A stretch of 64,000 bases of DNA from Rhodobacter sp. NTK016B (lineage in GTDB: Bacteria; Pseudomonadota; Alphaproteobacteria; Rhodobacterales; Rhodobacteraceae). The DNA is taken from contig NZ_JAFKOK010000010.1 of NCBI RefSeq assembly GCF_017303295.1, positions 156,211 through 220,210 of the forward strand. The letters are read 5' to 3'. Position numbers and translations under genes: made by a program. Under the pieces are notes generated by a model that was not told the origin of the DNA, did no database searches, and saw only the letters and a list, made by a program, of their open reading frames with translations. This document shows, in pieces, positions 47,266 through 56,808 of the stretch. Each line of letters opens with the position of its first letter. The first letter of the stretch is position 1.

Positions 47266-48513
47266 ATGGCAGCGCAAACACCCCGCCCCCCGTCCGCGGC
47301 GCCCGGAACACCGCGAAAGGACCCGCCGCTTGCGGGCTGGCGCGGTACGATCAGGCCGGTTCTGACGCTGGGCATCACGCAGATCGTAGGCTTCGGTTCG
47401 ATCTATTACGCGTTCGGGGTGCTGGTGGCACCGCTCAGCGGCGAACTGGGGATTTCCACCACCGCCGCCTTCGCCTGCCTTTCCGTGGCCCTGCTGTCGG
47501 GGGCCTTCACCGCGCCGCTGGCCGGGCGGCTGATCGACCGGCATGGCGCGCGGCGGATGATGGCGGCGGGCTCGATCGGCTGTGCGGTTGCGTTTGCGCT
47601 GCTGTCACAGGCGGGCGCGGTGTGGGGCCTGGTGCTGACCCTGATCGCGGTCGAGATGCTGGCCCCGCTGGTGCTGTACGACGCGGCTTTCGCCGCCGTC
47701 GCGCAAGCGGTGGGCGAGGCGCGCGCACGGGCAGCGATTACCATGACGACGATGGTCGGCGGCTTTGCCTCGACCGTATTCTGGCCGCTAACGCTGTATC
47801 TGTCGCAGGGCTGGGGCTGGCGCGAGACCTATCTGGCCTTCGCCGCGCTGCACCTGATCCTGTGCCTGCCGCTGCATCTGTCGCTGCCCAAAGGCAACGG
47901 CGCCGAGACAAGGCAAGTCCCCGGCGCACCCCGTTTCGCCCCCCTGCCCCGCCGCTTGCATGGCCGGGCGATGGTGCTGCTGGCGCTGGGGCTGAGCCTG
48001 AGCTGGGCGGTGATGTCGGCCTTCAGCGCGCAATGGGTGCCCGTGCTGGGCGCGGTCGGACTGCCCGAGGCCACGGCGGTCGCCGCGGGCGCGCTGATGG
48101 GACCGTCGCAGGTGGGCGCGCGGGTGCTCGACATGCTGTTTGCCAGCCATCGTCACCCGATGTGGACCGCGCTGGTGGCGATGGCCTGTCTGGTGCTGGC
48201 GCTCGTCGTGCTGGTCTTGGCGCCGGTGGGCGTGCTGACAGCATCCGTCTTCGCCATTCTGTTCGGCATCGGGCAGGGTCTGGCCACCACCGTGCGCGGC
48301 ACGGTGCCCTTGGCGCTGTTCGGGCTGATGGGCTATGCCGCGCGGCTGGGACGGCTGGCCAGCCTGCGGATGCTGGTCGCAGCGCTGTCCCCCTTCGCGA
48401 TGGCGGCATCGCTGGCAACGCTGGGGCCATGGATCACGCTGTGGCTGTTAGCCGCGCTGGCGGCCGTGTCGCTGACGCTGCTGGCCTGCCTGCCGTGGCG
48501 GGTTACAGAATAA
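47266..48513 (+). CDS. MFS transporter
   Basis: About 415 residues, 12 membrane helices. The loop 2-3 motif GRLIDRHGARRMM is the MFS signature. Substrate unknown; resembles oxalate/formate- or monocarboxylate-type permeases. Start chosen at ATG 47266 (MAAQTPRPPSAAPG); upstream in-frame codons run through the operator region. Its end overlaps the convergent purN end by 11 bases. Confidence 0.88.
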   Translation: MAAQTPRPPSAAPGTPRKDPPLAGWRGTIRPVLTLGITQIVGFGSIYYAFGVLVAPLSGELGISTTAAFACLSVALLSGAFTAPLAGRLIDRHGARRMMAAGSIGCAVAFALLSQAGAVWGLVLTLIAVEMLAPLVLYDAAFAAVAQAVGEARARAAITMTTMVGGFASTVFWPLTLYLSQGWGWRETYLAFAALHLILCLPLHLSLPKGNGAETRQVPGAPRFAPLPRRLHGRAMVLLALGLSLSWAVMSAFSAQWVPVLGAVGLPEATAVAAGALMGPSQVGARVLDMLFASHRHPMWTALVAMACLVLALVVLVLAPVGVLTASVFAILFGIGQGLATTVRGTVPLALFGLMGYAARLGRLASLRMLVAALSPFAMAASLATLGPWITLWLLAALAAVSLTLLACLPWRVTE

Positions 48514-49090
48514 GCGGCGCGCGCTCGCCCTCGACGAAGCGGCGCAGCACGGCAGGATAGAGCAGATGCTCCTGTACCAACACACGTGCGGCCAAGGTGC
48601 CGGCATCGTCGCCCGGCAGAACCGGCACCCGCGCCTGCCCCAGAAGCGGCCCGGCATCCAGTTCGGCGGTGACTTCGTGGACGGTGCAGCCCGCCTCGGT
48701 ATCGCCGGCATCCAGCGCGCGCTGATGCGTGTGCAGGCCGGGATACTTCGGCAAAAGCGAGGGATGGATATTCAGCATCCGCCCTTCGAAACGGCGGGTG
48801 AATTCCGGGGTCAGGATGCGCATGAACCCGGCAAGGCACAGCACGTCGGTCTCGGCCCTGAGCAAGGGGTCGAGAAGCGCCGCCTCGAAAGCCGCGCGAT
48901 CCCCTTTGAAGTCACGATGATCGACGGCATCGGTGGGAATGCCCATCTCGGCGGCCCGCGTCAGTCCCCGGGCGGCGGGATCGTTCGACATCACCAGAAC
49001 CGGACGCGCCGGGTGATCGCCCGTCATCGACTGCGCCAACGCCACCATGTTCGAGCCGCCGCCCGAAATCAGGATGGCGACGCGTGTCAC
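48503..49090 (-). CDS. purN: Phosphoribosylglycinamide formyltransferase
   Basis: 195 residues. Transfers formyl from 10-formyl-THF to GAR in purine synthesis. Start GTG overlaps the purM stop as GTGA. Motifs: ISGGGSNM (phosphate), the catalytic [16 protein letters not shown], and DAGPLLGQ (Asp). Confidence 0.96.
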   Translation of the reverse strand: MTRVAILISGGGSNMVALAQSMTGDHPARPVLVMSNDPAARGLTRAAEMGIPTDAVDHRDFKGDRAAFEAALLDPLLRAETDVLCLAGFMRILTPEFTRRFEGRMLNIHPSLLPKYPGLHTHQRALDAGDTEAGCTVHEVTAELDAGPLLGQARVPVLPGDDAGTLAARVLVQEHLLYPAVLRRFVEGERAPLIL

Positions 49091-50130
49091 AGAAGCGACC
49101 CGGTATAGGCCACGCCCTCTCCCTCGACGACGTGACCCAGACGCGACACGATCTCGCCCGCGCCGATCAGCAACGCTTCGAGATCGTCGGCACGCTCGGC
49201 ATCGACAGCGAGGATCATGCCGATCCCAGCATTGAAGGTCTTCAATAGCTCGGCCTCTTCCAACTCGGCGTGCTTGGCAAGCCAGCGGAAGACCGGCGGC
49301 AATTCCCAAGCACCAAGGTCGATCTTCGCCCCCAGCCCGTCGGGCAACACGCGCGGCAGGTTCTCGGTCAGGCCGCCGCCGGTGATATGCGCGAGCGCAT
49401 GAACACCACCCGCCTTGATCGCGCCCAGAACCGGACGGACATACAGCCGCGTCGGCGCCAGCAGGGCTTCGCCAAGCGTGCCGGGGCCGAAGGGGCACGA
49501 GGCATCCCACGACAGGCCCGTCTTCTCGACGATCTTGCGCACCAGCGAATAGCCGTTCGAATGCACCCCGTCCGAGGCAAGGCCCAGCAGCACGTCACCC
49601 GCTTTCACGCCCTTGGGCAGATCCTGCCCGCGCTCCATCGCGCCAACGGCAAAACCGGCAAGGTCGAAATCGCCCGCATGGTACATGCCCGGCATCTCGG
49701 CCGTCTCGCCGCCGATCAGCGCGCAACCCGACTGGGCGCAGCCCTCGGCGATGCCCTCGATGATCCGTGCGGCTTCCTCGACCTCGAGCTTGCCGGTGGC
49801 GAAGTAATCGAGGAAGAAGAGCGGCTCGGCGCCCTGACAGACCAGATCGTTGACGCACATCGCCACAAGGTCGATGCCGATCGTGTCGACATTGCCGGTA
49901 TCGATGGCGATGCGCAGCTTGGTGCCGACGCCGTCGGTCGCGGCGACAAGGATCGGGTCTTCGTAGCCCGCGCCCTTCAGATCGAACAGCGCGCCGAAGC
50001 CGCCAAGGCCCGACATCGTGCCCGCGCGCGTCGTGCGTTTCGCCGCCGGCTTGATCCGTTCGACCAGCGCGTTACCGGCATCAATATCGACGCCCGCCTG
50101 GGCATAAGTCAGTCCCTTGGTCCCGGTCAT
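49087..50130 (-). CDS. purM: Phosphoribosylformylglycinamidine cyclo-ligase
   Basis: 347 residues from ATG 50130 ([16 protein letters not shown]). ATP-dependent ring closure giving AIR. Motifs: [24 protein letters not shown] and [15 protein letters not shown]. Forms purM-purN with translational overlap. Confidence 0.97.
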   Translation of the reverse strand: MTGTKGLTYAQAGVDIDAGNALVERIKPAAKRTTRAGTMSGLGGFGALFDLKGAGYEDPILVAATDGVGTKLRIAIDTGNVDTIGIDLVAMCVNDLVCQGAEPLFFLDYFATGKLEVEEAARIIEGIAEGCAQSGCALIGGETAEMPGMYHAGDFDLAGFAVGAMERGQDLPKGVKAGDVLLGLASDGVHSNGYSLVRKIVEKTGLSWDASCPFGPGTLGEALLAPTRLYVRPVLGAIKAGGVHALAHITGGGLTENLPRVLPDGLGAKIDLGAWELPPVFRWLAKHAELEEAELLKTFNAGIGMILAVDAERADDLEALLIGAGEIVSRLGHVVEGEGVAYTGSLL

Positions 50131-50222
50131 CGTGTCCCCCGAGGAAGTTTCGCGCCGGTTACCCCATCCCGAGCCGGGGATCAATGCGCATGAAAGCCGC
50201 GATCCTGCCGGATCGCGTTGTG

Positions 50223-51704
50223 TCAGCTTCCGCGTCGTGGTGAACGCGGATTGAGAACCGGCGCCGGGCACAGCGCCGCCTCGTCGTCGGTCAGCGGCCG
50301 CGCGCCATTCGCCCGCCATGTGCTGGGCGGGCCGACCTGCAGCTCGGGCGCCGGGCGCGCATCGCTCAGCCCCACCGCCGACGCGCGCCGCGCGCCCACG
50401 CGCTCCCAGTTCAGGCGCTCGGACCGCGTGAGCCCGTCCTCGAGCGCATCGACGTAATAGGTCACGTCGCGCCCCAGCCGGGGCCCGCGCTGCGAGCGGT
50501 TCGACACCAGAGCCTGCCGGGCAAAGGCGCGGCGGATCTGCGCGGGCGTCATCTCGGCCCCGCCCCGTGCCATGATGCGCCGCAGGATGCGCCGGATCTC
50601 GAGATTGCGCACGGCGGTATGCGCGGCACGGTCGCTGAAAAAGGCGAAATCCACCTCGGTCGGTTCCAGCCCGGCATGGCGCCATGCCTCGATGAAGGTG
50701 CGGATCTTGCCGCCGTCGAAACTGGCCGAGTCATAGAGCCGCCGGTAGATCGAGCGCACCTCGGGCCGTGTGCCCAGATCGGCGAACCCCTGCGCCCAGT
50801 GTTCGCGGCGCTCGGGATCGGCGTAGACGCCGCACAGATAGCGGCGCAGCTCGTCATCGTCGCCCAAGGGCAGCGACAGGTCGAACATCCGGCGCACGGC
50901 CCCGGCCTCGGTCCGGAAGGCGCGATCGATCAGGTCGGGATCGAAGCGATCGACGCGCGCAAGGATCGCGAGGATCTCGCGTCCATGCCCCGCCGTCGCG
51001 CCGTTCGGCCCCCATGTCAGATAGGACCAGCGGTCATTCGTCAGGCAGGTCGGATCCTCGGCGCCGGGATCGTAGATCTCTCGGTTGTTCTGGCAGAAAT
51101 TCCAGCGCGCCTGCTCGGTGATATCGGTCCCTTCGAAGGACAGCAGCAGCGCCCCGGCCCGCGCGCGCGGACCCGGTGCCGGGCGCATGGGCACCAGAAG
51201 CTCCCACAGCGCCTGCGTGATGGCCCCGTCGCGCGCCGCGCTGTTCTCGGGCAGATGCGCGGCGATCCCGTCGCATTCGGTCAGCCGCCGGATCGCATCG
51301 CGGGTTCGCGGGCCGAACATGCCATCGGGGTCGATGGCGATCTCGGCCCCGCAGGCCAGAAGCGCCACGTTCAGCGCGTGCTGAAAGGTGGCGATATGCC
51401 CCTGCGTCCCGTCGATAAGAATGCCTTCGATCTCGCCGTGTTCGGGGCCGGAATAGGCATAGAGCACCGGATCGGGCGGGGTCTGCGGGGCCTCGGCCGG
51501 TTCGCGGGAGACAGTTTCGGTGCCGGACTCCGGCGCGGTCTCTGGCGCGGGCTCGGCCCCGTCGGCGACAGACGGCACCGGCGCCTCGGCTGCGGGCGGC
51601 GAGGCAGATGACGCACCCGTTTCGGACATCTCTGCAGGCGCCTGCGCCATCGCCGAACAGGCGAGACACAGCCAGACGACCGCCCCCAAACCAATGCCCT
51701 GCAT
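50223..51704 (-). CDS. Secreted protein with peptidoglycan-binding-like segment, unknown
   Basis: About 493 residues. Signal [20 protein letters not shown], perhaps a lipobox (LACS). A Pro/Glu/Ala-rich linker is followed by a segment resembling PG_binding_1 ([22 protein letters not shown]). The rest is helical, with Arg- and Asp-rich stretches and several Cys residues. Conserved-looking but without a function I can name. Last core gene before the tRNA. Confidence 0.75.
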   Translation of the reverse strand: MQGIGLGAVVWLCLACSAMAQAPAEMSETGASSASPPAAEAPVPSVADGAEPAPETAPESGTETVSREPAEAPQTPPDPVLYAYSGPEHGEIEGILIDGTQGHIATFQHALNVALLACGAEIAIDPDGMFGPRTRDAIRRLTECDGIAAHLPENSAARDGAITQALWELLVPMRPAPGPRARAGALLLSFEGTDITEQARWNFCQNNREIYDPGAEDPTCLTNDRWSYLTWGPNGATAGHGREILAILARVDRFDPDLIDRAFRTEAGAVRRMFDLSLPLGDDDELRRYLCGVYADPERREHWAQGFADLGTRPEVRSIYRRLYDSASFDGGKIRTFIEAWRHAGLEPTEVDFAFFSDRAAHTAVRNLEIRRILRRIMARGGAEMTPAQIRRAFARQALVSNRSQRGPRLGRDVTYYVDALEDGLTRSERLNWERVGARRASAVGLSDARPAPELQVGPPSTWRANGARPLTDDEAALCPAPVLNPRSPRRGS

Positions 51705-51853
51705 ATGTCCCCGAAAACAAATGACCAAAGAAATATCGCCGCAGGATACGGAATGCCGGACCACCGGGTCAAGCTGGCGCGCAAAAGCCCACCAAACACG
51801 CCTCTTTCCCGAAGCTTGACCCCCGCGTACAACCTGCTACGGAAGACGCGGCT

Positions 51854-51929
51854 GGGCCTGTAGCTCAATGGTCAGAGCAGGGCGCTCATAACGCCTTGGT
51901 TGGGGGTTCGAGTCCCTCCGGGCCTACCA
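51854..51929 (+). tRNA. tRNA with CAU anticodon, probably tRNA-Ile2
   Basis: 76 bases with encoded CCA. D arm GCTC/GAGC, anticodon loop CTCATAA (CAU), T loop TTCGAGT. The GGGCCTGTAGCTCA start resembles isoleucine tRNAs of alphaproteobacteria rather than elongator Met (usually GGCGG...), so the C34 is probably modified to lysidine and reads AUA. The terminal pair is G-U. Its 3' part is the integration site of the element that follows. Confidence 0.85.
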
Positions 51930-51930
51930 T
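51895..51930. other. Putative left attachment site (attL) in tRNA 3' half
   Basis: An integrase gene ends 90 bases past the tRNA with phage genes continuing to the window end. Such elements recombine in the T-arm and 3' end of the tRNA. The matching attR copy lies outside the window, so the core cannot be delimited. Confidence 0.45.
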
Positions 51931-51974
51931 GCCGCATGAACACTAGGCGAACACGCTCTGATTTTATTGAGTAA

Positions 51975-52015
51975 TTTCCGGCGTGGTACACTGCGGGTTT
52001 CCGGCGTGGTACACT
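51975..52015. repeat. Tandem 18-bp direct repeats next to integrase
   Basis: TTTCCGGCGTGGTACACT occurs twice (51975-51992, 51998-52015) with a 23-base period, between the attachment site and the integrase stop. Likely arm-type integrase or excisionase binding sites. Confidence 0.7.
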
Positions 52016-52019
52016 TTGG

Positions 52020-53063
52020 CTATCCGAGCAGCGCGTCGATGCGGTCCACGACGGTCTCGGCCAAGCTCGCGCGGGCGGCGCTGCGGACATAGACCTTGGT
52101 CTCCGGACTTCCCATTTCATGGCCGAGCAGCACGTCGATCTCGCCGGACGTTGCCCCGGACGCGGTCAGCATGGCAGCCACGCCCTTCCGGATGCCGTGC
52201 AGGCTACGGCCTTTCAGTCCGGCATCATCCGCCCATTTCCTGAAGGCGTTGCCGAGGCCCGCCGCACTGTAGGGCGCCCCGTAGCTCGTCAGGATGTAGG
52301 TCATGTTGCCGTGCCCAGCCAAGTCGTCGAGCAGCGCGCGCGAAATGGGCATCTCGACGATCTCGTGCGGCGCCTTGTTCTGCTCCCAGCGCAGCCATTT
52401 CCGGCCCCCGCGCATCACCTCGTGCTGCCTGCCGATCTGGCACAGATCCCCGCGCCGGGCCGTTGTGCAAGCCGCGAGCATGAGCGTGCGCCTCGCCGTC
52501 GTGCCTGGCCCATGGAAGGCCAGAAACTGCGCGATGTCTTCTGCGGTCCATGGCGCGAAGCCCCGGGTCTTGCGGGTCATGCGTTTGACACCCCGCGCCG
52601 GGTTGTCGCACTGGACGTATTCGCGCTGGATCGCCCAGATATAGAGGCCGGATACTCCCTTGATCAGGTTGTCCGCCGCGCCGGGCGTGGCCGCGTATTT
52701 GTCGGCGATCTTGATGACGGCAGAGCGCGGCATCTCTGCGCTTTTGGGTCCGTATTCCTCGACCAGCCGCCCGAGATGATGGCGCTTGCCCTTCAGTGTC
52801 AGGGGCGATGCGAGCCGCGCCGCAACCTTCCGCTCCAGATCTTCCAGATAGAGCCCGACAAGCCATTCCACGGATCCGCGAACCGCTTTCATCGGTACGA
52901 CCGGGACGTCATCGATCAGCGCGGCGTAGTGTTCATGGAACTCCCGGCTGCCGGGTTCGCCCCGCAAGGTTGTCACTTTGCCGTTGCGCCGGAAACGGTA
53001 TCGCGTCGCCCCCGATGGCAGGCGTTCGGTCGTCACGTATTTCAGGCGCATCTCTTCTACCAC
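52020..53063 (-). CDS. int: Phage-type tyrosine recombinase (integrase)
   Basis: 347 residues. Catalytic residues by motif: Arg203 (TARRGDL), His289 and Arg292 (LHGIRKG), His315 (LLGHEMGSP) and Tyr325 (ETKVYVR). Residues 60-160 form the SAM-like core-binding domain, the N-terminus is an arm-binding-like domain. The GTG start at 53063 has GGGAG eight bases before and overlaps the stop of the small gene upstream; an ATG at 53051 is possible. Confidence 0.92.
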   Translation of the reverse strand: MVEEMRLKYVTTERLPSGATRYRFRRNGKVTTLRGEPGSREFHEHYAALIDDVPVVPMKAVRGSVEWLVGLYLEDLERKVAARLASPLTLKGKRHHLGRLVEEYGPKSAEMPRSAVIKIADKYAATPGAADNLIKGVSGLYIWAIQREYVQCDNPARGVKRMTRKTRGFAPWTAEDIAQFLAFHGPGTTARRTLMLAACTTARRGDLCQIGRQHEVMRGGRKWLRWEQNKAPHEIVEMPISRALLDDLAGHGNMTYILTSYGAPYSAAGLGNAFRKWADDAGLKGRSLHGIRKGVAAMLTASGATSGEIDVLLGHEMGSPETKVYVRSAARASLAETVVDRIDALLG

Positions 53064-53233
53064 GCTTCCGGCTCCCTCGGATCGTGCTTTGGTTCGGGCG
53101 CCCGGTCAACCGGCGCCTCGATGCGGATCGACGCGTCGGGCCCTAGATGCACGGCCCCGACGTCGCCGACCTTCTCCTTCCAAACGGCGATCGCGCGGGC
53201 GATCTGAGCCTTGGTCGCGTATGTCGTGCCCAT
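53057..53233 (-). CDS. Small phage protein, 58 aa, next to integrase
   Basis: MGTTYATKAQIARAIAVWKE... then GDVGAVHLGPDASIRIE and a Pro/Glu-rich tail. The ATG is two bases after the previous stop and the TAG overlaps the integrase GTG, so it is translationally linked to the integrase. Small proteins with this layout (a helix then an LxPDxxIRI strand) often precede phage integrases; an excisionase role is a guess. Confidence 0.65.
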   Translation of the reverse strand: MGTTYATKAQIARAIAVWKEKVGDVGAVHLGPDASIRIEAPVDRAPEPKHDPREPEAW

Positions 53234-53235
53234 GG

Positions 53236-54123
53236 TCAGGGTCTTTCCAGCGCCGACAGGATCGGCACGATCCGCTCGTCACGCTGGTGCAACATCATCG
53301 CGAAGTTTCCGACGTCTACGGGATCGCCCTTCTCGACGTGTTCGCGCAGCAGCTGAGAAAGGAAGGCGGCGGTGCAGTCTGGGCCTTCCCAGCCCCCGCG
53401 ACCGTCTGCGCGCTTCTTCGCCAGCTTAGCCTTCATGGCGATGGCGAAGCGGTCAACAGCGGCGTCGTCGGGATGTGCGGCTGCGTTGGGTTCGAGGGCG
53501 GCGAGATACCGGCCCTCGATCGCCCGGCACTCCACAATAGCCGTGTTCTGATCTACTTTCTGGAACTTGCGGTCGAGCAGAACCGCATGCAGCTCCTGCC
53601 ACGACAGCCCGCCCCGCTCTGCCAACCGATCGACCGTCTGGTAGTGGTTGGCCTTCGCCTGCCCGCCATGATCCGCGACGAGCTGATAATCGAAGCGCGC
53701 GCCTCCGCTGTTCAGGATCGGGAACGTCTTGCGCTCCCGGTTGGCGGCAAGCTGGGCCTCGGCGGCGGTGGCGCGGGTCAGGTCGTCGATCTTCGCGATC
53801 CGCCCGTCTTCATCGTCCAGCACGCGGCCTGCTTTGAGGATGGCGTATATCGTGCCGTGAACATCGCCGCCCCACTCCTCGGTGCCATCGCACGGGATAT
53901 AGTCCTCACCGCCAACCGCACTGGCAAGCCATGCAAGGATCTGGTCGGCGGCATCGTCCATGCCTTGATCATAGGCTTCGCGATTCGCAGATTCGGCGGC
54001 GGTGGCGCGGGCTTCGGCGGCATCTTTTCCCTCCATCAACGCGACAATCATCTGCCGCCACGGCTGGGGGATAGCTTCTACAATGCAGATCGTTCCAGTC
54101 TTCGGGGATGTCTCAGCGGTCAT
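53236..54123 (-). CDS. Phage protein with Ea22-like C-terminus
   Basis: 295 residues. The C-terminal part ([20 protein letters not shown]...[13 protein letters not shown]) is a domain common in lambdoid Ea22/Ead-type early proteins of unknown function. The N-terminal half contains alanine-rich helices ([17 protein letters not shown]). Overlaps the NrdR-like gene by 11 bases. Confidence 0.75.
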   Translation of the reverse strand: MTAETSPKTGTICIVEAIPQPWRQMIVALMEGKDAAEARATAAESANREAYDQGMDDAADQILAWLASAVGGEDYIPCDGTEEWGGDVHGTIYAILKAGRVLDDEDGRIAKIDDLTRATAAEAQLAANRERKTFPILNSGGARFDYQLVADHGGQAKANHYQTVDRLAERGGLSWQELHAVLLDRKFQKVDQNTAIVECRAIEGRYLAALEPNAAAHPDDAAVDRFAIAMKAKLAKKRADGRGGWEGPDCTAAFLSQLLREHVEKGDPVDVGNFAMMLHQRDERIVPILSALERP

Positions 54124-54382
54124 AAGGTGCCTCCCTACGGAAAATCGGTTCAGTCAAGCTCACGGGCCGCTGCGCCATGGTCCGGAGAGTGTCGATCGCC
54201 TCAAGGCGTTGTTCGACGGCGGCGATCACGGCGTCCTGCAGCTCGTAGGTGGTGAAGCGGTGATCGCAGCGCGCGCAACGCCGGCGCCGCCGGATAGTCG
54301 GGAGATCTCCGAGCGCCGCGCCGCGCGAGTCGATCACGGCTGTCGCGCCATCGCAGCGTGGGCAGGTCAGGCCGTCGGGCAT
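54113..54382 (-). CDS. NrdR-like zinc-ribbon protein without ATP cone
   Basis: 89 residues from ATG 54382 (GGGAGG site). CPRCDG...[24 protein letters not shown] is the N-terminal zinc ribbon of NrdR, the ribonucleotide-reductase repressor, nearly intact. The ATP-cone that senses dATP/ATP in NrdR is missing; instead a short helical tail follows. Could bind NrdR boxes or have another DNA role. Confidence 0.75.
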   Translation of the reverse strand: MPDGLTCPRCDGATAVIDSRGAALGDLPTIRRRRRCARCDHRFTTYELQDAVIAAVEQRLEAIDTLRTMAQRPVSLTEPIFRREAPYDR

Positions 54383-54416
54383 GAAGCATCCTCCCTGACA
54401 AGGGAAAAGCGGTCGG

Positions 54417-54605
54417 TCATTGCGTGGCCTCCGCAAGGTAACGATAGATGTGTGCCGCCGCCTGCTCCGGGGTGCAGTACCGCTCCCAGCACTTGGCGCA
54501 GTTGTGCCCCGCGAGGATGTCCAGCGCGGTGACGACGTGCTCGTGCATGGCGCCGGTTTCCTCGCTCGCGCAGCGATGAATGAAGGGCGGGATCTTGTCA
54601 GGCAT
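54417..54605 (-). CDS. Small Cys-rich phage protein, 62 aa
   Basis: Starts [16 protein letters not shown]; carries a possible zinc site [11 protein letters not shown]. Its ATG overlaps the parB-like stop (TGATG), so it is coupled to it. Function unknown. Confidence 0.6.
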   Translation of the reverse strand: MPDKIPPFIHRCASEETGAMHEHVVTALDILAGHNCAKCWERYCTPEQAAAHIYRYLAEATQ

Positions 54606-56443
54606 CACGCCCCCTCCACGCTCGGCCATTGGAGCTGCTCCGGCAGCCATGCGTCGATCCGGGCATTCATGTCGCGCGAGAGGCCGAGGGCTTCGCGGAA
54701 ATCGGCTTCGTTGAACAGGCGTTCCAGGATCTTCGCCTTCTCGCCTTTCTTCTTGCCGTCGAACTCCAGACTTTCGCGGCGATCTTCGGGGACCAGCTCG
54801 GCCCAGAGCCGATCCAGCACCGGCACCGGCAGGCGACCGAGATATCCGGCGGCGGTGGGCGTCCAGATCTGGCGGGGATCGGGCGTCAGCTGCGCGGCGA
54901 TCCACGGCGCCATGTCACTGTGCGGCATCAGCAAGCGGCCAAGCGCCCGCGTCAGGACCTCGTTGCGATGCTTCTTGCCGAGGGCACGGAACGCAGCAAA
55001 GCGCTCAGGCGTGGCGCTTTCCACGCCCGGCTCGGGATCCACCAGCGACTCGGGAAGTTCGAAGCCCTCGGTCTTTTCCGGCGCGATCGACGGACGGTCG
55101 ACAGAGATCCCGAGCACCCGCTCATAGGCGCGCATCCCGCCCGATATCTGCCACGCCAGAAGGTCGAGCATCAGCTCGGTCTGCGCGGCCGCGCGGCGCT
55201 GCAGAGCGGCAAGGCGGATCTTCGCGAGATCTTCGAGCAGGTTGTTCGGCAGGGCCTTGGCCTCGACCTTGACCGCGCTGTCGCCGCCCTCGCCTGCGCC
55301 CGAGTTACCGGGCCTGTCTTCCCGGCGCCGGAAAGGACCGTGCGTTTCTATCGTTCCCTCCAGAGCCAAGAAAAGGAAGAGTCCCGATGTGGCGCGGTCT
55401 TCGTCGGAATAGTCCCCAGCCTCTCGCTCTTCGAGTTCATCCATGCGCTCGATCTCGGCTTCGGTGAGCTCTTCCTCTACCCCCCGATCCCGCAGCTCGG
55501 CCAATTCGAGCGCGTCGGCCTCGGGCAATTCGATAGGCTTCGGCCAGATCCGCTCCATTTTCAGCCCTGCATCGAAGCGGTCGAAAGCCTCGACCACCTC
55601 GACCCATTTCCAGCCGCGCGCGAGATTGAAATCGACGGCATCGGAGAGGCGCCGTTTCACCAGCTCGTCGAGGATCGCCTCGTCGAGCAGCTGCACCTGG
55701 TCAGTGAAGAGATCTTCCAACACCGTCCCGCCGGCGGCGCGATAGGCGTCGATCCCCACCAGCCTGACGCGCCGATCGTGCATTTCGATCGAGGCATGCG
55801 AGAGACGGCTCCGGATCTCGGCCGCGCCGTTGCCCCAACGCGACTCCAGCACGCGCTGCAGTTCGGCCTCGGCCGCTTCGGCGCTGGTGGCGACGGTGAA
55901 GGCCCCGGCCTGGTCGAGGCTGATCTTGCCCTCGCGCAGGGCGCCCAGCACCGGCTGGGGCAGCTGGGCAAGCTTCAGGCGCTGGCGCACATGCCGCTCG
56001 CTGACGGCGAAGGCCCGGGCAATAGCGTTCGGGTCCGCCCCTTTCGCGGCCATGCGGCCATAGGCGCGAACCTCGTCAGCCGGGTGCAGCGCGGCGCGCG
56101 CGGTGTTCTCGGCCGAGGCCCAAATGCGCGCGGTGTCCTCGTCGGGCGCCAGCTTGACCGGCACGCGCGTCTCGTCGGGGGACCGGCCCTCGCGCGTTGC
56201 CAGCAGGATCATTGCGCGCAGGCGGCGCCCGCCGGCGACGATGCCGACTTTCTCGGGCTCGGCCGGGTCGAACCATCCAGCAAGGTTCTGCAGCAAGCCG
56301 AGATCGGCGATGGAGTCGGCCAGCGTCTCGATCTCGGCCGAGGGTGGCTCGGTCCGGGTGTTGAGCGCGTGAACGTAGCAATCCGACAGGGGCGTCAGAA
56401 CGGTGACGGGGCTGTCGTCGGGGGCTGTGACTGTCTGGGACAT
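54605..56443 (-). CDS. ParB/RepB-family DNA-binding protein
   Basis: 612 residues, about twice the length of chromosomal ParB. The N-terminal ParB domain includes LADSIADLGLLQNL and GIVAGGRRLRAMILL (box I/II, CTP-binding region in the family), then a helix-turn-helix (NAIARAFAVSERHVRQRLKL). The C-terminal 350 residues are plasmid/ICE ParB-like and contain an acidic stretch. No ParA gene is adjacent. May be a partition-independent regulator or nuclease-type ParB homologue. Confidence 0.85.
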   Translation of the reverse strand: MSQTVTAPDDSPVTVLTPLSDCYVHALNTRTEPPSAEIETLADSIADLGLLQNLAGWFDPAEPEKVGIVAGGRRLRAMILLATREGRSPDETRVPVKLAPDEDTARIWASAENTARAALHPADEVRAYGRMAAKGADPNAIARAFAVSERHVRQRLKLAQLPQPVLGALREGKISLDQAGAFTVATSAEAAEAELQRVLESRWGNGAAEIRSRLSHASIEMHDRRVRLVGIDAYRAAGGTVLEDLFTDQVQLLDEAILDELVKRRLSDAVDFNLARGWKWVEVVEAFDRFDAGLKMERIWPKPIELPEADALELAELRDRGVEEELTEAEIERMDELEEREAGDYSDEDRATSGLFLFLALEGTIETHGPFRRREDRPGNSGAGEGGDSAVKVEAKALPNNLLEDLAKIRLAALQRRAAAQTELMLDLLAWQISGGMRAYERVLGISVDRPSIAPEKTEGFELPESLVDPEPGVESATPERFAAFRALGKKHRNEVLTRALGRLLMPHSDMAPWIAAQLTPDPRQIWTPTAAGYLGRLPVPVLDRLWAELVPEDRRESLEFDGKKKGEKAKILERLFNEADFREALGLSRDMNARIDAWLPEQLQWPSVEGA

Positions 56444-56466
56444 GGAAACCTCGGGGGAATGAAAAG

Positions 56467-56497
56467 GCCCGGGCGGCGGGACAGACGCCGCCCGGGC
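56467..56497 (-). terminator. Terminator between ACP gene and parB-like gene
   Basis: 12-base-pair stem (GCCCGGGCGGCG and complement) with a seven-base loop and TTTTC after it on the minus strand. It lies 23 bases before the parB-like start, so it can limit or regulate read-through from the leftward promoter. Confidence 0.85.
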
Positions 56498-56544
56498 AGG
56501 TGCGCGCCGCCGAGGCGTTCAACGGCGCGGGGCAGGAACCTGGA

Positions 56545-56808
56545 TCAGGCGGGCTGTGCGCCCAGCTGGCGACGGAGCGCCGCGTCGACGGCCTCGGCAA
56601 GCCCGCGCGGGGTGGTGATCGCATTGAGGGCGCTGTCAGGGATCAGGACATCGAAGGCGTCCTCGGCCTCGACCGCGAAGACCATCAGGTCGAGGCTGTC
56701 GAGATCATGGTCAGCGAAAACCAGATCGGGCGTGACCTCGCCTGCGAGGCGCGGCACTTCGCGCTCGATCAGTGCGATGCAGCGCGCAAGGGTGTCATCA
56801 TCGGCCAT
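56545..56808 (-). CDS. Acyl carrier protein-like, phage-encoded
   Basis: 87 residues from ATG 56808 (GAGG site). The ACP signature DHDLDSLDLMVF places the phosphopantetheine-accepting Ser38 exactly as in AcpP (DSLD), followed by AEDAFDVLIPDS and ITTPRGLAEAV, the normal helix III/IV. Acidic, full length, no deletion. It would need host holo-ACP synthase. Its start overlaps the stop of the 47-aa gene. Role in a phage unknown. Confidence 0.85.
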   Translation of the reverse strand: MADDDTLARCIALIEREVPRLAGEVTPDLVFADHDLDSLDLMVFAVEAEDAFDVLIPDSALNAITTPRGLAEAVDAALRRQLGAQPA

